Shown here piece after piece: positions 43,963 to 52,851 of a stretch of 64,000 nt of DNA (positions are counted from its first letter, which is position 1; each line of letters starts with the position of its first letter). This DNA comes from Melioribacteraceae bacterium (GTDB lineage: Bacteria > Bacteroidota > Ignavibacteria > Ignavibacteriales > Melioribacteraceae). The position numbers were made by a program, and so were the translations under genes. The stretch spans positions 1-64,000 of the forward strand of contig JAIPBD010000022.1 of NCBI GenBank assembly GCA_021739765.1. Direction: 5' to 3'. Under the pieces are notes generated by a model, which saw nothing but the letters and a program-made list of their open reading frames with translations, made no database searches and was not told the DNA's origin.

Positions 43963-44412
43963 ATGAAACAAATCTTGATTGATGGCAATAATTTAATCGG
44001 TAAGCTTAAATCAACAAAATCACTTCAAAAAAAAGATAAACAGGGATCGAGGGAAAAATTAGTATTCGTACTTGATCGGCATTTTGCTGATAAAAAGCAA
44101 AACGTTACACTCCATTTGGATGGATTTCCGGGTGGAACACTTTCATCATCAAAAATGAAAATAGTTTATTCGAACAATAAAACCGCAGATGATAAAATAC
44201 GGGATCAAATTTCCCGTTCTAAAAATCCGAAGTTAATGACTTTGGTGAGTTCTGATTTTGCGCTTGCTCAGTTCGCAAAAAAGTGCTCATGCGAAATTAT
44301 CAAAAGTGAAGTGTTCACTAAAAAATTGGAATCAGCTAATTCAAAAAGTGAAGAGGAAATCACCCGATCAATAAGTAATGAAGAAATGTTGAGATTGTTT
44401 GAAGTGTCATAA
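43963..44412 (+). CDS. NYN-domain ribonuclease-like protein, YacP-type
   Basis: A 149-residue protein from ATG 43963. MKQILIDGNNLIGKL supplies the first acidic residue of the PIN-like NYN fold, KTADDKIRDQIS the second cluster and TLVSSDFALAQFAK the third, matching YacP/Rae1-type NYN proteins. Rae1 of Bacillus cleaves mRNA on ribosomes. The C-terminal tail is short and helical. The function here is inferred from family. Confidence 0.85.
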   Translation: MKQILIDGNNLIGKLKSTKSLQKKDKQGSREKLVFVLDRHFADKKQNVTLHLDGFPGGTLSSSKMKIVYSNNKTADDKIRDQISRSKNPKLMTLVSSDFALAQFAKKCSCEIIKSEVFTKKLESANSKSEEEITRSISNEEMLRLFEVS

Positions 44413-44457
44413 GATAATTGATGTTGACACTGTACATACTATTAATTAACATTAAGC

Positions 44458-44739
44458 ATGATAATTTGGGATGAGAGAAAGAATAAAAAATTAAAAGCTG
44501 AACGTGGAATATCTTTTGAGGAGGTTGAAGAAATCATCAAACAAGATAAATATCTTGATATCATTGAAAATCCAAGTAGAGCATCGCAGGATGTTTTTGT
44601 AGTTAAAATCAACAATTATATACATCTGGTGCCATTTGTGTTAGATGATAAAAGTAATATTATTCTTAAAACAATATTCCCAAGTCGCAAATTCAATAAA
44701 ATTTATGGTAAGAAAGATGAAGAAGATAAAACTAACTAA
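44458..44739 (+). CDS. brnT: BrnT-family ribonuclease toxin
   Basis: A 93-residue RelE-fold protein. IIWDERKNKKLKAERGISFEEVEEII at the start and IILKTIFPSRKFNKIY at the end are the BrnT pattern. BrnT toxins precede their antitoxin, as here. It overlaps the antitoxin gene by 23 bases. Confidence 0.85.
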   Translation: MIIWDERKNKKLKAERGISFEEVEEIIKQDKYLDIIENPSRASQDVFVVKINNYIHLVPFVLDDKSNIILKTIFPSRKFNKIYGKKDEEDKTN

Positions 44740-45007
44740 GGAAGAGCAACTAATAGAAGACAATGCAGAGAATTATATTTCGATAAAAGGAAATAAATTA
44801 AAGCAAATTAAAAAAAGCATTTCTGAATCAAATGAACGTGAACGAATATCATTACGTTTGAATCAAAAAACATTAAAATTAATCAAGGTTAGAGCAAGCG
44901 AAGAAGGAATCCCCTATCAGACTCTTATTTCCAGTGTTCTGCATAAATTTGTGAATGATGATTTAGTTGATGGTCGTCAATTAAAGAAATTAAGCAAACA
45001 TCTTTAG
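44717..45007 (+). CDS. brnA: BrnA/CopG-like antitoxin
   Basis: A 96-residue protein from ATG 44717 (or ATG 44705). The second half, ERISLRLNQKTLKLIKVRASEEGIPYQTLISSVLHKFV, is a ribbon-helix-helix DNA-binding domain as in BrnA/CopG antitoxins. It would neutralise BrnT and repress the pair. It ends 24 bases before the convergent radical SAM gene. Confidence 0.82.
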   Translation: MKKIKLTKEEQLIEDNAENYISIKGNKLKQIKKSISESNERERISLRLNQKTLKLIKVRASEEGIPYQTLISSVLHKFVNDDLVDGRQLKKLSKHL

Positions 45008-45031
45008 ACCTAAACACTTAATCTTAACTCC

Positions 45032-46495
45032 TCATCGGATCCTTTGCGCAAACTCATTCTCAATCTCATCTCGATGAAAAAGATTATACGAACAAAATGG
45101 AATTATTTTCCCGTTCGGTGCCGAGTAATTTATAAAGCAGCGTTCAATTTTCTCGCAGTCATAATTATTTAAATCTGATGTATGATCGAATCCAACCAGC
45201 AAAACATTCTCTTCGTGGAATCTTAATGCAGCGTCAACCGATCCTTTAAGAACAACATTCTTGAGCAATTTGAACATCATACCCGAAAGTGAAAAACTCT
45301 TTCGTTTTAACAATTTTGGTAAACCGAATAAAAGCTTCATGCTGTTAAACGAAGATGACTTCGAATTTAAACTGTTCATCAGATCCGCCAATCCTTTTAG
45401 ATCAATCAACTGATTTAGGGGAATAAGATGCTCACCTTTTTTTATCATATACGACATCGTGAAGCAGACCGGATGCACGCTACATTCAACAACGTTTTTA
45501 TAATTGTGATTTCGCTTAAGATGATTTAAAAAACTATTGATGGTAACCGTTGCCACAAAATCATCTTTGGTTATATCTCCACTGAATTCTTTCGCCAAAA
45601 TATTAATCCCATCACCCGAAGTAATTCTTCTTTTCATTAATTCATCAAGGTCAAGTTTTCCCATCAATGCGATTGGCTGAAAAAGAATACCCCTAACCGA
45701 CTTGATATTTTCAGCAGCGAATCTGACTATTTCCCCGATTTCATGATCATTAATTCCTTTTCCGATAGTGGGCACAAGAACTACCGTCGGATAAGTTGTT
45801 GATTTATGGATGTTTTCAAGAGCTTTTTTCTTCAATGGCAGAAGATTTTCACCGCGCAGCTTCATATAAGGCGACTCGGTTACTCCATCAAACTGAAGAT
45901 AAATTATATCAACATGCGCTTTACCAAGTTTTTCGTGATAATCCGGTTCTTCGGCAATTCGTTTTCCGTTTGTTGCAACGATGATGTGCGAAAATCCCTT
46001 TTCATGTGCAAGATTGCATATTTCAAAAAAGTCTTCACGAATGGTAGGCTCACCCCCGCTAAAAAGTACAACCGGACAAGGCGGATCAACATTTCTCAGG
46101 TTATCCATCATCTTGCTTATCTCATCCATTGTCGGTTCATATTTCGCTTTATTCGCGTGGCATTGAGCGAAACAAACCGGACAACTCAGATTGCATTGAT
46201 TCGTTACGTCAATAATTCCGATTATCGGACTGCTTTTGTGATTATCGCATATTCCGCAGTCTGTTGTGCATTTACCCTCAAATTTGGTTATCGGATTGCT
46301 GATTCCATTTCCGGAATAAAAATCTTTCATCAATCTTTTATAAAGTTCAGCATCGCCGTAATACAAATCCGTGAACTCGCCATGCTCATTACAGCTTTTA
46401 TTCATGTAAATTTTATCATCGTTTTCATATATTTTTGCAGAAATTGGTGCGTGACACACGGGGCAAACAGATCTTGTTTTACGCAATTCGTTCAT
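45032..46495 (-). CDS. Radical SAM protein of the COG1964/tetraether-synthase-like group
   Basis: A 487-residue enzyme. An N-terminal zinc-ribbon-like segment (Cys11, Cys14, Cys35) and three more cysteines (76, 80, 83) precede the radical SAM motif CNLSCPVC (Cys101, Cys105, Cys108) and the SAM-binding FSGGEPT. This layout is that of the COG1964 group, which includes archaeal Tes (MJ0619), the enzyme that joins lipid chains to make tetraethers, and bacterial relatives proposed to make membrane-spanning lipids. Whether this one does so cannot be told from sequence. Confidence 0.8.
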   Translation of the reverse strand: MNELRKTRSVCPVCHAPISAKIYENDDKIYMNKSCNEHGEFTDLYYGDAELYKRLMKDFYSGNGISNPITKFEGKCTTDCGICDNHKSSPIIGIIDVTNQCNLSCPVCFAQCHANKAKYEPTMDEISKMMDNLRNVDPPCPVVLFSGGEPTIREDFFEICNLAHEKGFSHIIVATNGKRIAEEPDYHEKLGKAHVDIIYLQFDGVTESPYMKLRGENLLPLKKKALENIHKSTTYPTVVLVPTIGKGINDHEIGEIVRFAAENIKSVRGILFQPIALMGKLDLDELMKRRITSGDGINILAKEFSGDITKDDFVATVTINSFLNHLKRNHNYKNVVECSVHPVCFTMSYMIKKGEHLIPLNQLIDLKGLADLMNSLNSKSSSFNSMKLLFGLPKLLKRKSFSLSGMMFKLLKNVVLKGSVDAALRFHEENVLLVGFDHTSDLNNYDCEKIERCFINYSAPNGKIIPFCSYNLFHRDEIENEFAQRIR

Positions 46496-46665
46496 CTTGT
46501 AACCAAATTGTATGAGTGATATTTCGATATATCTATAGAGACGTAAATTTAACCAATATTCTTAATAAGACAAATGGATTGAGTTATTGGCTTATATTTA
46601 TTTTCTTATATTTATAGGACTTTTTTAGATAGATATAAATGAATAAGTAATAAAAGGAAACCAAG

Positions 46666-47136
46666 ATGGTATATAAATTCAAAAAGATTTTTTTGGCAAT
46701 TTTTGTTACAGCTATTTTAAGTACTTGCGCAACTGACGAAACTCATCCGCAAAAAACGCATGTGGAGGCAGATAAACATAAAAGCCATAACGACAATAAT
46801 CCTTTGGTACACTTGAAACTTAATCATGATCAAAAGTGGGAAATGGATGATCATACTAGAAGAGTTACAACCCAAATGAAAGAGAGTATTAATTCATCTG
46901 AATTGAACAAAATTGAAGATTATAGATTACTTGGCGGGAAATTGCAATCCCAAATTGATATGCTCGTTCAAGGCTGCACGATGAAAGGTGAATCTCATAA
47001 TCAATTGCATATTTTTCTTGGGGCATATATTCCAACAGCAGCTTCATTAATAAATATAAAAGATCTTGAAGAAGGCGCTCTGAAAGTTAGTGAACTAAAA
47101 AGTCAGTTTGCGATTTACGATAAATACTTTCAATAA
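46666..47136 (+). CDS. Small lipoprotein of unknown function
   Basis: A 156-residue lipoprotein (Cys21, ILSTC). A His/Lys-rich linker (HVEADKHKSHNDNN) follows, then a helical domain with DMLVQGCTMKGESHNQLHIFLGAY. The Cys, Met and His pattern would suit metal binding, but I do not recognise the family. It is followed 16 bases later by a membrane protein gene on the same strand. Confidence 0.75.
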   Translation: MVYKFKKIFLAIFVTAILSTCATDETHPQKTHVEADKHKSHNDNNPLVHLKLNHDQKWEMDDHTRRVTTQMKESINSSELNKIEDYRLLGGKLQSQIDMLVQGCTMKGESHNQLHIFLGAYIPTAASLINIKDLEEGALKVSELKSQFAIYDKYFQ

Positions 47137-47152
47137 TACCGAGAGGCGACAT

Positions 47153-47521
47153 ATGAAAAAGTTCATATTCTGGTTTCCGAGAATTCTTGCCATTCTATTT
47201 GCTCTATATTTAAGCTTATTTGCGCTCGATGTTTTTAATGAACCGCTTCCGTTCTTGGAGCTGGCTATTGCACTCATAATGCACCTTCTTCCAACAATTG
47301 GAGTTTTCGCGATCTTAATTTTTACCTGGAATTATGAATGGATTGGTGGAACACTCTTTATTTTATCGGGTGTGGGATATGTATTAATGTCCTGGGGTAA
47401 GTTTCCGACTTCAACATATTTAGTGATCGCCGGACCTCTTGTCGTAATCGGGATTTTTTATTGGATAAATTGGATCTTCCGAAAACAAATCCGTTTGGAA
47501 TTAACAAAAATTAAAATTTAA
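47153..47521 (+). CDS. Small four-helix membrane protein of unknown function
   Basis: A 122-residue protein from ATG 47153, which follows GAGAGGCGACAT. Four hydrophobic helices, with PRILAILFALYLSLFALDVF at the start. No motif is recognised. It probably forms a two-gene unit with the lipoprotein upstream. Confidence 0.75.
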   Translation: MKKFIFWFPRILAILFALYLSLFALDVFNEPLPFLELAIALIMHLLPTIGVFAILIFTWNYEWIGGTLFILSGVGYVLMSWGKFPTSTYLVIAGPLVVIGIFYWINWIFRKQIRLELTKIKI

Positions 47522-47546
47522 GAACCAATTATTTTGCATTTGCCAA

Positions 47547-49226
47547 TTAATTTATTTCTCCTTTTATTTTAGTTCTGACATAAAATAGGTGTGAAGCGAT
47601 TGCAAATTGTTTGCGTGAAATATTCTCCAGTGTAATGCTCTTCCATTCTTCGGTGGGATAAATAAATTCAAACTTATCCTGTTCGGTCATTATCTTAACC
47701 GGCATTTGGAAGTTTTTTACATCAACCAACCATCGATAATTTACGACAAGTCCGCTTTCACTTTCTTCGAACTTTAGATCTAAAATTGGTGGAGAGGGAT
47801 AACGCAGATACTGATCAAAGATTGGGGTGTAATCTTTACCGAGAGAATTGTTGAAATATTTAATTATATCCTCTGTTGTAACAACCTGGTAGCGAAATTC
47901 ATAATTGAGATTATAAATCGTTTTCCACCAGAGGGAATCGTTATCAACAACATGCCTTAATGTGTTCATTAATAATGCGCCTTTGGGATACATATCCGAT
48001 GCGCCTTGTTTGGCAACATTCTTCGGTCCGATAACCGGTATTTGATTTCGCACGAATCGTTTTTTTCCTTCAAGCGAATATATTGCCCACTTTTTACCCC
48101 AACGTTTTTCTAAATAAACCATTTCAGAATAAACGCCAAGACCTTCGTGAATCCACATATCGGCTAAATCTTCCGAAGTAATATTATTGCCGAACCATTC
48201 GTGAGCTGACTCGTGAACAATGATAAAATCATAAAGCGTATCCGCAATTGACATTTCCCTTCCGCCGGTTCCTTTTTGGTATCCGTTTCCATAAGTAACA
48301 GCTGATTGGTGTTCCATTCCCCAATATGGAACTTCAATCAATTTATATCCATCTCGAATAAAGGGATATTCACCAAAACTTTCTTCGTAGTATTTATGCA
48401 TCGGTTGAACTTCGCTTTTGAAATGAACTTTAGCTTTTTCCAAATTTTCGGGCATTACATAATAATCGAGGGTTAGATCATTTTCTTTTCCTTTGTAAAC
48501 ATCGCTGAAATGTTCATACTTGCCGATGTTAAATGAAATCGAATAATCGTTAATCGCATAACTTACAAACCAACTAAATTTTTGCCACCCATCATCTAAA
48601 GTTGTTACCTTCCTTAATCTGCCGTTTGAAACATCGGTTAAACCCGGAGGAACAGTTATATTTATAGAAACACTATCCGGCTCATCGGATTGATGATCTT
48701 TATGCGGCCACCACAAACTTGCTCCTGTTCCCTGAGAAGTAACAACTACCCACGGATTTCCTTCCGAATCCAGGTTCCATGAAACACCACCTTCCCATGG
48801 CGGTCTTTTTGCTTCAATGGGTCTGCCGGCATAGTATACTGTGATTCCTGTCTTTGCTCCTTTTTCAATCATTCCCGAAAATTCAACAAAAACCGCGTCG
48901 AATTCTCGTGTGTAATCAACTTTCCAAAAGTCATGGGTTATTTCGACAATCTGCATGTTATTGAAAAGATCAATTTGCATTTTGTTAAAATCAGTCGTTG
49001 CTGTAAATTCGATATAAACTGCGCCGCCGATCCATTTTTTTTCCGGATCAACGCGGACATCTATGTTATAAAAATTAACATCGTAACATGTTCGGAGTGG
49101 AGTTAAGATTCCCCGAAGTGTATCACGGCGAGTAGTTTGGTAATAATCGTTTTGGGCAAAAACTGACTGAGAAAGAAGAAAAAAAGTAAATACGAATAAA
49201 ATAATTCTTTTTGAAACGTTCATCAT
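47547..49226 (-). CDS. M1-family zinc metallopeptidase, secreted
   Basis: A 559-residue exported aminopeptidase-like protein (signal ending near SVFAQ). The zinc site is HESAH at 338-342 plus Glu361 in WIHEGLGVYSE, the HExxH-x18-E arrangement of gluzincins. The exopeptidase motif is represented by PYWGMEHQSAVTYGNG, in place of GAMEN. It is shorter than full M1 enzymes and lacks the large C-terminal domain. It overlaps the SufE gene by four bases. Confidence 0.92.
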   Translation of the reverse strand: MMNVSKRIILFVFTFFLLSQSVFAQNDYYQTTRRDTLRGILTPLRTCYDVNFYNIDVRVDPEKKWIGGAVYIEFTATTDFNKMQIDLFNNMQIVEITHDFWKVDYTREFDAVFVEFSGMIEKGAKTGITVYYAGRPIEAKRPPWEGGVSWNLDSEGNPWVVVTSQGTGASLWWPHKDHQSDEPDSVSINITVPPGLTDVSNGRLRKVTTLDDGWQKFSWFVSYAINDYSISFNIGKYEHFSDVYKGKENDLTLDYYVMPENLEKAKVHFKSEVQPMHKYYEESFGEYPFIRDGYKLIEVPYWGMEHQSAVTYGNGYQKGTGGREMSIADTLYDFIIVHESAHEWFGNNITSEDLADMWIHEGLGVYSEMVYLEKRWGKKWAIYSLEGKKRFVRNQIPVIGPKNVAKQGASDMYPKGALLMNTLRHVVDNDSLWWKTIYNLNYEFRYQVVTTEDIIKYFNNSLGKDYTPIFDQYLRYPSPPILDLKFEESESGLVVNYRWLVDVKNFQMPVKIMTEQDKFEFIYPTEEWKSITLENISRKQFAIASHLFYVRTKIKGEIN

Positions 49227-49648
49227 TTTGTCCCCATTGCTTTGAATGCTACAGCATACATTTGGATTTGTTTCAACATTGAACCGAGACCGTTTTTTCG
49301 GGTTGGCGAAAGGTGGTTGTCTATTCCAATCTTTTTAATAAAATGCGGTGGAGTTGATAGAATATCTTCCGGAGTTTGATTCGAATATACTTTCACCAAC
49401 AAAGAAATCAGACCCTTCACAATTGTCGCGTCACTATCAGCTTGTAACTTTACTTTTCCATCAACGAACTCAGCGTTAATCCATACTTGTGATTGGCACC
49501 CGGAAAGTTTGTTTTTTTCAATCCGATGTTGTTCGGGCAATGGTTCAAGCTCTCGACCATATTTAATAACAAGCGCGTATTTATCTTCCCAATCCAAACA
49601 TGATTCAAATTCTTCTATTATTTCGTCTTGATTTTGTTGTATTGTCAT
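49223..49648 (-). CDS. sufE: SufE-family sulfur acceptor protein
   Basis: A 141-residue SufE protein with acceptor Cys51 in NKLSGCQSQVWI and the family blocks EDKYALVIKYGRELEPLP and SPTRKNGLGSMLKQIQ. It takes sulfur from the cysteine desulfurase SufS for iron-sulfur cluster assembly. The other suf genes are not in the window; instead it is translationally linked to the M1 peptidase gene. Confidence 0.93.
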   Translation of the reverse strand: MTIQQNQDEIIEEFESCLDWEDKYALVIKYGRELEPLPEQHRIEKNKLSGCQSQVWINAEFVDGKVKLQADSDATIVKGLISLLVKVYSNQTPEDILSTPPHFIKKIGIDNHLSPTRKNGLGSMLKQIQMYAVAFKAMGTK

Positions 49649-49689
49649 ATGCTTCCAAACTATTTTAATTTTATTTTACAATCAAACTA

Positions 49690-49697
49690 CAAAATTA
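49690..49697 (-). promoter_or_regulatory. Probable -7 box for sufE
   Basis: TAATTTTG on the minus strand fits TAnnTTTG and lies 41 bases before the start at 49648. Confidence 0.4.
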
Positions 49698-49903
49698 ATG
49701 ATAAATCCATTATTGAATCAGACTTTAGTAATTTTTCATATTAACAGATGAACCGAATAAATAAACTTGGTATACACTTTAAAATTGAGCAGAAACACTA
49801 ACAAATTTTTCCTACTCAGAAACAAATTTGGTGAAAATTTCAAAAAATACTATCTTCATTTTTATCGATTAAGCTTAACTGAATTTCGCTCCTCTGTTTC
49901 TAT

Positions 49904-49911
49904 TAAATTTG
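49904..49911 (+). promoter_or_regulatory. Possible -7 box for the TolB/TPR/AraC gene
   Basis: TAAATTTG fits TAnnTTTG, 21 bases before the start at 49933. Confidence 0.35.
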
Positions 49912-49932
49912 CATTAATAACCGGTTCCCATA

Positions 49933-51741
49933 ATGATAATGAACGATGATACTTTTTCTTATACGGACAAATCAATAGCTGTCCTTCCCTTTGTAAATAT
50001 GAGCGCGAGCAAGGAAAATGAATTCTTCAGCGATGGAATAACTGAAGAAATTATAAATGCACTCGCAAAAATTCCCGAATTAATTGTGACATCACGAACA
50101 TCCTCGTTTTTATATAAAAACAAAAATATCCCGATCAATCAAATCGGGAAAGAGTTGAACGTTTCTACGATATTGGAAGGAAGCGTTCGTGTAGCCGGAG
50201 AAATTATAAGAATAACCGCTCAGTTGATTCATGCAGAAAAAGACTTTCATTTCTGGTCTGAAACGTGGGATCGCAAATTGGAAAACTTGTTCGAAATTCA
50301 AGATGAGGTCAGTTTAATAATTGCTGAAAAATTGAGGGAATTTCTTGGTCATTTTGAAATTGCCGACCACTTAGTGAGCAAACAAACCGAAAACTTAAAC
50401 GCCTATCAGCTTTTTTTAAAAGGCAGATTTTACTTTCGTAAATGGAATCCGACTGATGTAAAAGAAGCAATCACCTATTTTGAGAAAGCGGTTGAATTAG
50501 ATGGAAATCATGCGGAGTCAATTTTAGGTATGGCGGATTGTTACAGTTTTTTGGCTACCACCGGATTTATGCCGTTTCAAGAAGCTTGGGACTTGGCTGA
50601 AAAATTTACACATCAAGCATTGGCAATTAATTATCAGCTTGCCGATGGGCATTATCAGCTCGCAAATCTTTACTTCTTTACAAAATGCGATTTTATGGAA
50701 TCCCTAAAATCCGCGTTAAAAGCAGTAAGTTTTAATCCAAATTTTGTTGAGGCTCAACAATATTTAGCCTTTTTATACACGGTATCCGGCGATATGATTA
50801 AAGCAAAATCTTACTTGGATGTTGCAGTAAAAATTGATCCAATTTCTCAAGAAACTTTATTTTACCGAGCCTATTTTGATTATATGAGTGAGAATTATCT
50901 CGAATCCTTGCAACAATTAGACAAAATAATAGAGAACAATCCTCAAAATATTCCGGCGCATTCAATAAAATGTTATTGCCTTTTGCAGCTTGGGAAGTAC
51001 GATGAAGCTCTTTATTACTATGATAAATTACCGGATCAGATTGTAGTTGAAGGTGATAAAATTGGAATAAAAACTCTGGCGTTTACACTAATGGGTGATA
51101 AAAATAACGCTGAAAGCTGTTACGATAAATTGATTGAATACTCGAAAACTCCGCAAGGATTTCGGGAAAGTTCTTTTCTTTTATTTATCTATGCCGTAAA
51201 AAATGAACCGGATAAAGCTTTTGAATGGATTAAAAATGCTATTCAAGAAAAATCCCCCTTGCTTCTGATTCACTTTTCCGATCCATTTGTAAATAGCATT
51301 AAATCTGATCCTCGATACAAACAATATCAAAGAGAAATTTTTCCGAATGTTGAAACTAAATCGGAGTTAAAATCAAGAAAGAAATTGTTGACTTCTGATC
51401 AAATCGAACACTATTTAGCGGTCGTGGATGAACATTTTGCGTCCGAAAAACCATTTCTCGATCCGGCTTTATCTTTAAGGAAACTGGCGGAACAGATTAA
51501 AATACATCCAAATCAACTTTCATGGTTAATTAACGAAAATACCGGAAAAAATTTTAACGAGTTTATCAATCATTACCGAATTGAATATTTTAAACGGATT
51601 GTCAACGACCCCGATTACAAACATCTAAATCTGATAGGACTCGCATTCGAAGCCGGATTTAATTCCAAAACCGTATTTAACACATACTTCAAGAAAGAGA
51701 CGGGAATTACACCTAAGAAATATTTAAACCGGCACAAATAG
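49933..51741 (+). CDS. TolB-N/TPR regulator with C-terminal AraC-type DNA-binding domain
   Basis: A 602-residue cytoplasmic protein in three parts. Residues 1-145 are the TolB-amino-terminal-like domain common beside adenylate cyclases and transcription factors (SIAVLPFVNMSASKENEFFSDGITEEI ... GSVRVAGEIIRITAQLI). Residues 150-460 are TPR repeats (AYQLFLKGRFYFRKW, AITYFEKAVELDGNHAESILGMADCY). The last 100 residues are an AraC helix-turn-helix pair (LSLRKLAEQIKIHPNQLSWLINENTG ... LAFEAGFNSKTVFNTYFKKETGITPKKYL). It is a transcription factor whose signal is probably sensed by the TPR part. Targets may include the next gene. Confidence 0.9.
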   Translation: MIMNDDTFSYTDKSIAVLPFVNMSASKENEFFSDGITEEIINALAKIPELIVTSRTSSFLYKNKNIPINQIGKELNVSTILEGSVRVAGEIIRITAQLIHAEKDFHFWSETWDRKLENLFEIQDEVSLIIAEKLREFLGHFEIADHLVSKQTENLNAYQLFLKGRFYFRKWNPTDVKEAITYFEKAVELDGNHAESILGMADCYSFLATTGFMPFQEAWDLAEKFTHQALAINYQLADGHYQLANLYFFTKCDFMESLKSALKAVSFNPNFVEAQQYLAFLYTVSGDMIKAKSYLDVAVKIDPISQETLFYRAYFDYMSENYLESLQQLDKIIENNPQNIPAHSIKCYCLLQLGKYDEALYYYDKLPDQIVVEGDKIGIKTLAFTLMGDKNNAESCYDKLIEYSKTPQGFRESSFLLFIYAVKNEPDKAFEWIKNAIQEKSPLLLIHFSDPFVNSIKSDPRYKQYQREIFPNVETKSELKSRKKLLTSDQIEHYLAVVDEHFASEKPFLDPALSLRKLAEQIKIHPNQLSWLINENTGKNFNEFINHYRIEYFKRIVNDPDYKHLNLIGLAFEAGFNSKTVFNTYFKKETGITPKKYLNRHK

Positions 51742-51830
51742 GATTGTCAATTCAATTTGAGCTGAAAGGCTAATTTTGTATAAAAATGTTCAGAATTATA
51801 ATTTCGAACGAGTAAAGCGGATAATTGATC

Positions 51831-51838
51831 TATTTTTG
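51831..51838 (+). promoter_or_regulatory. Probable -7 box for the oxidoreductase gene
   Basis: TATTTTTG fits TAnnTTTG and lies 38 bases before the start at 51877. A GAGGAG ribosome-binding site follows near 51865. Confidence 0.4.
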
Positions 51839-51876
51839 ATCAGTAATTAAAAAGTTAATCAGCAAGAGGAGTAAAA

Positions 51877-52851
51877 ATGAAAAGTGTTGAATATAAATCT
51901 TATGGAGACCCTGAAGTTTTACACTTTGTAGAACAAGAAAAACCATCCCCAAAAGAAAATGAAATTTTATTGAAAATCTCCGCATCCTCCGTTACAAAAA
52001 CCGAAACAATTTTTAGGCAGGGCAAACCTTATTTTTCTAGATTATTTACAGGCTTAACCAAACCAAAAAATCCAAGATTGGGCGAAGAGTTAGCCGGGGA
52101 AATTATTGAAGTTGGAAATGCAGTAACAAAATTTAAAGTCGGCGACAATATTTTCGGAACAGCCGGACCGGAATTCGGCGCAAATGCGGAATTTATCTCA
52201 CTACCGGAGGATGGTGTGATCGCGCTTAAACCGGAAAATTTGTCGTTTACCGAATCAGCTTCTAATGTTGATGGTTTCCTTACAGCTCTCCCATTTTTAA
52301 GAGACAAAGGGAATATCAAAAAAGGAGACAAAGTACTTATTTATGGCGCTTCCGGTTCAATCGGAACGGCGGCGGTACAAATTGCAAAATATTACGGTGC
52401 GGAAGTTACAGCGGTTGCATCTACCAAGAATTTAGAATTACTAAAATCATTGGGAGCTGATTACGTTATTGACTATAAAAATGAGGATTTCACAAAATCT
52501 TCAAAAACGTATGATATCATTTTCGATACAGTTGGAAAAATAAGTTATAACGATTCGAAAAAGAGTCTTTCCAAAAGTGGAATATTTTTAGAAGCCGGAA
52601 TCACTTTGGGAATAATGCCCTTTGTGATGTTTACTTCACTTTTTACAAAAAGGAAAGCAAAAATCCATGCGACCGGAATTAGAAAACCGGCTGAAAGAAG
52701 GAGGGATTTAGAATTGTTAAAAAAACTGATGGAAGAAGGGGAAATAATTCCGGTTGTCGATAAGACTTTTAAATTTGAGAATATCGTTGATGCACACAGA
52801 TATGTCGATTTAGGACATAAAAAAGGGAATGTGGCGATTTCATTCAATTAG
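51877..52851 (+). CDS. Zinc-free MDR-superfamily NAD(P)H oxidoreductase, quinone-oxidoreductase-like
   Basis: A 324-residue enzyme. The GroES-like N-terminal domain lacks the catalytic zinc ligands. The Rossmann domain has YGASGSIGTAAVQIAKYYGAEVTAVAST, the usual nucleotide-binding run of quinone oxidoreductases. It reduces quinones or enones with NADPH by family. Its own promoter follows the AraC-type regulator, which may control it. The last four bases overlap the convergent RND gene. Confidence 0.9.
   Translation: MKSVEYKSYGDPEVLHFVEQEKPSPKENEILLKISASSVTKTETIFRQGKPYFSRLFTGLTKPKNPRLGEELAGEIIEVGNAVTKFKVGDNIFGTAGPEFGANAEFISLPEDGVIALKPENLSFTESASNVDGFLTALPFLRDKGNIKKGDKVLIYGASGSIGTAAVQIAKYYGAEVTAVASTKNLELLKSLGADYVIDYKNEDFTKSSKTYDIIFDTVGKISYNDSKKSLSKSGIFLEAGITLGIMPFVMFTSLFTKRKAKIHATGIRKPAERRRDLELLKKLMEEGEIIPVVDKTFKFENIVDAHRYVDLGHKKGNVAISFN

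Noticed and set aside
45806-46519. Long plus-strand open frame opposite the radical SAM gene
   Set aside because: It mirrors a gene with a clear family match, starts without a ribosome-binding site and has no recognisable domain.
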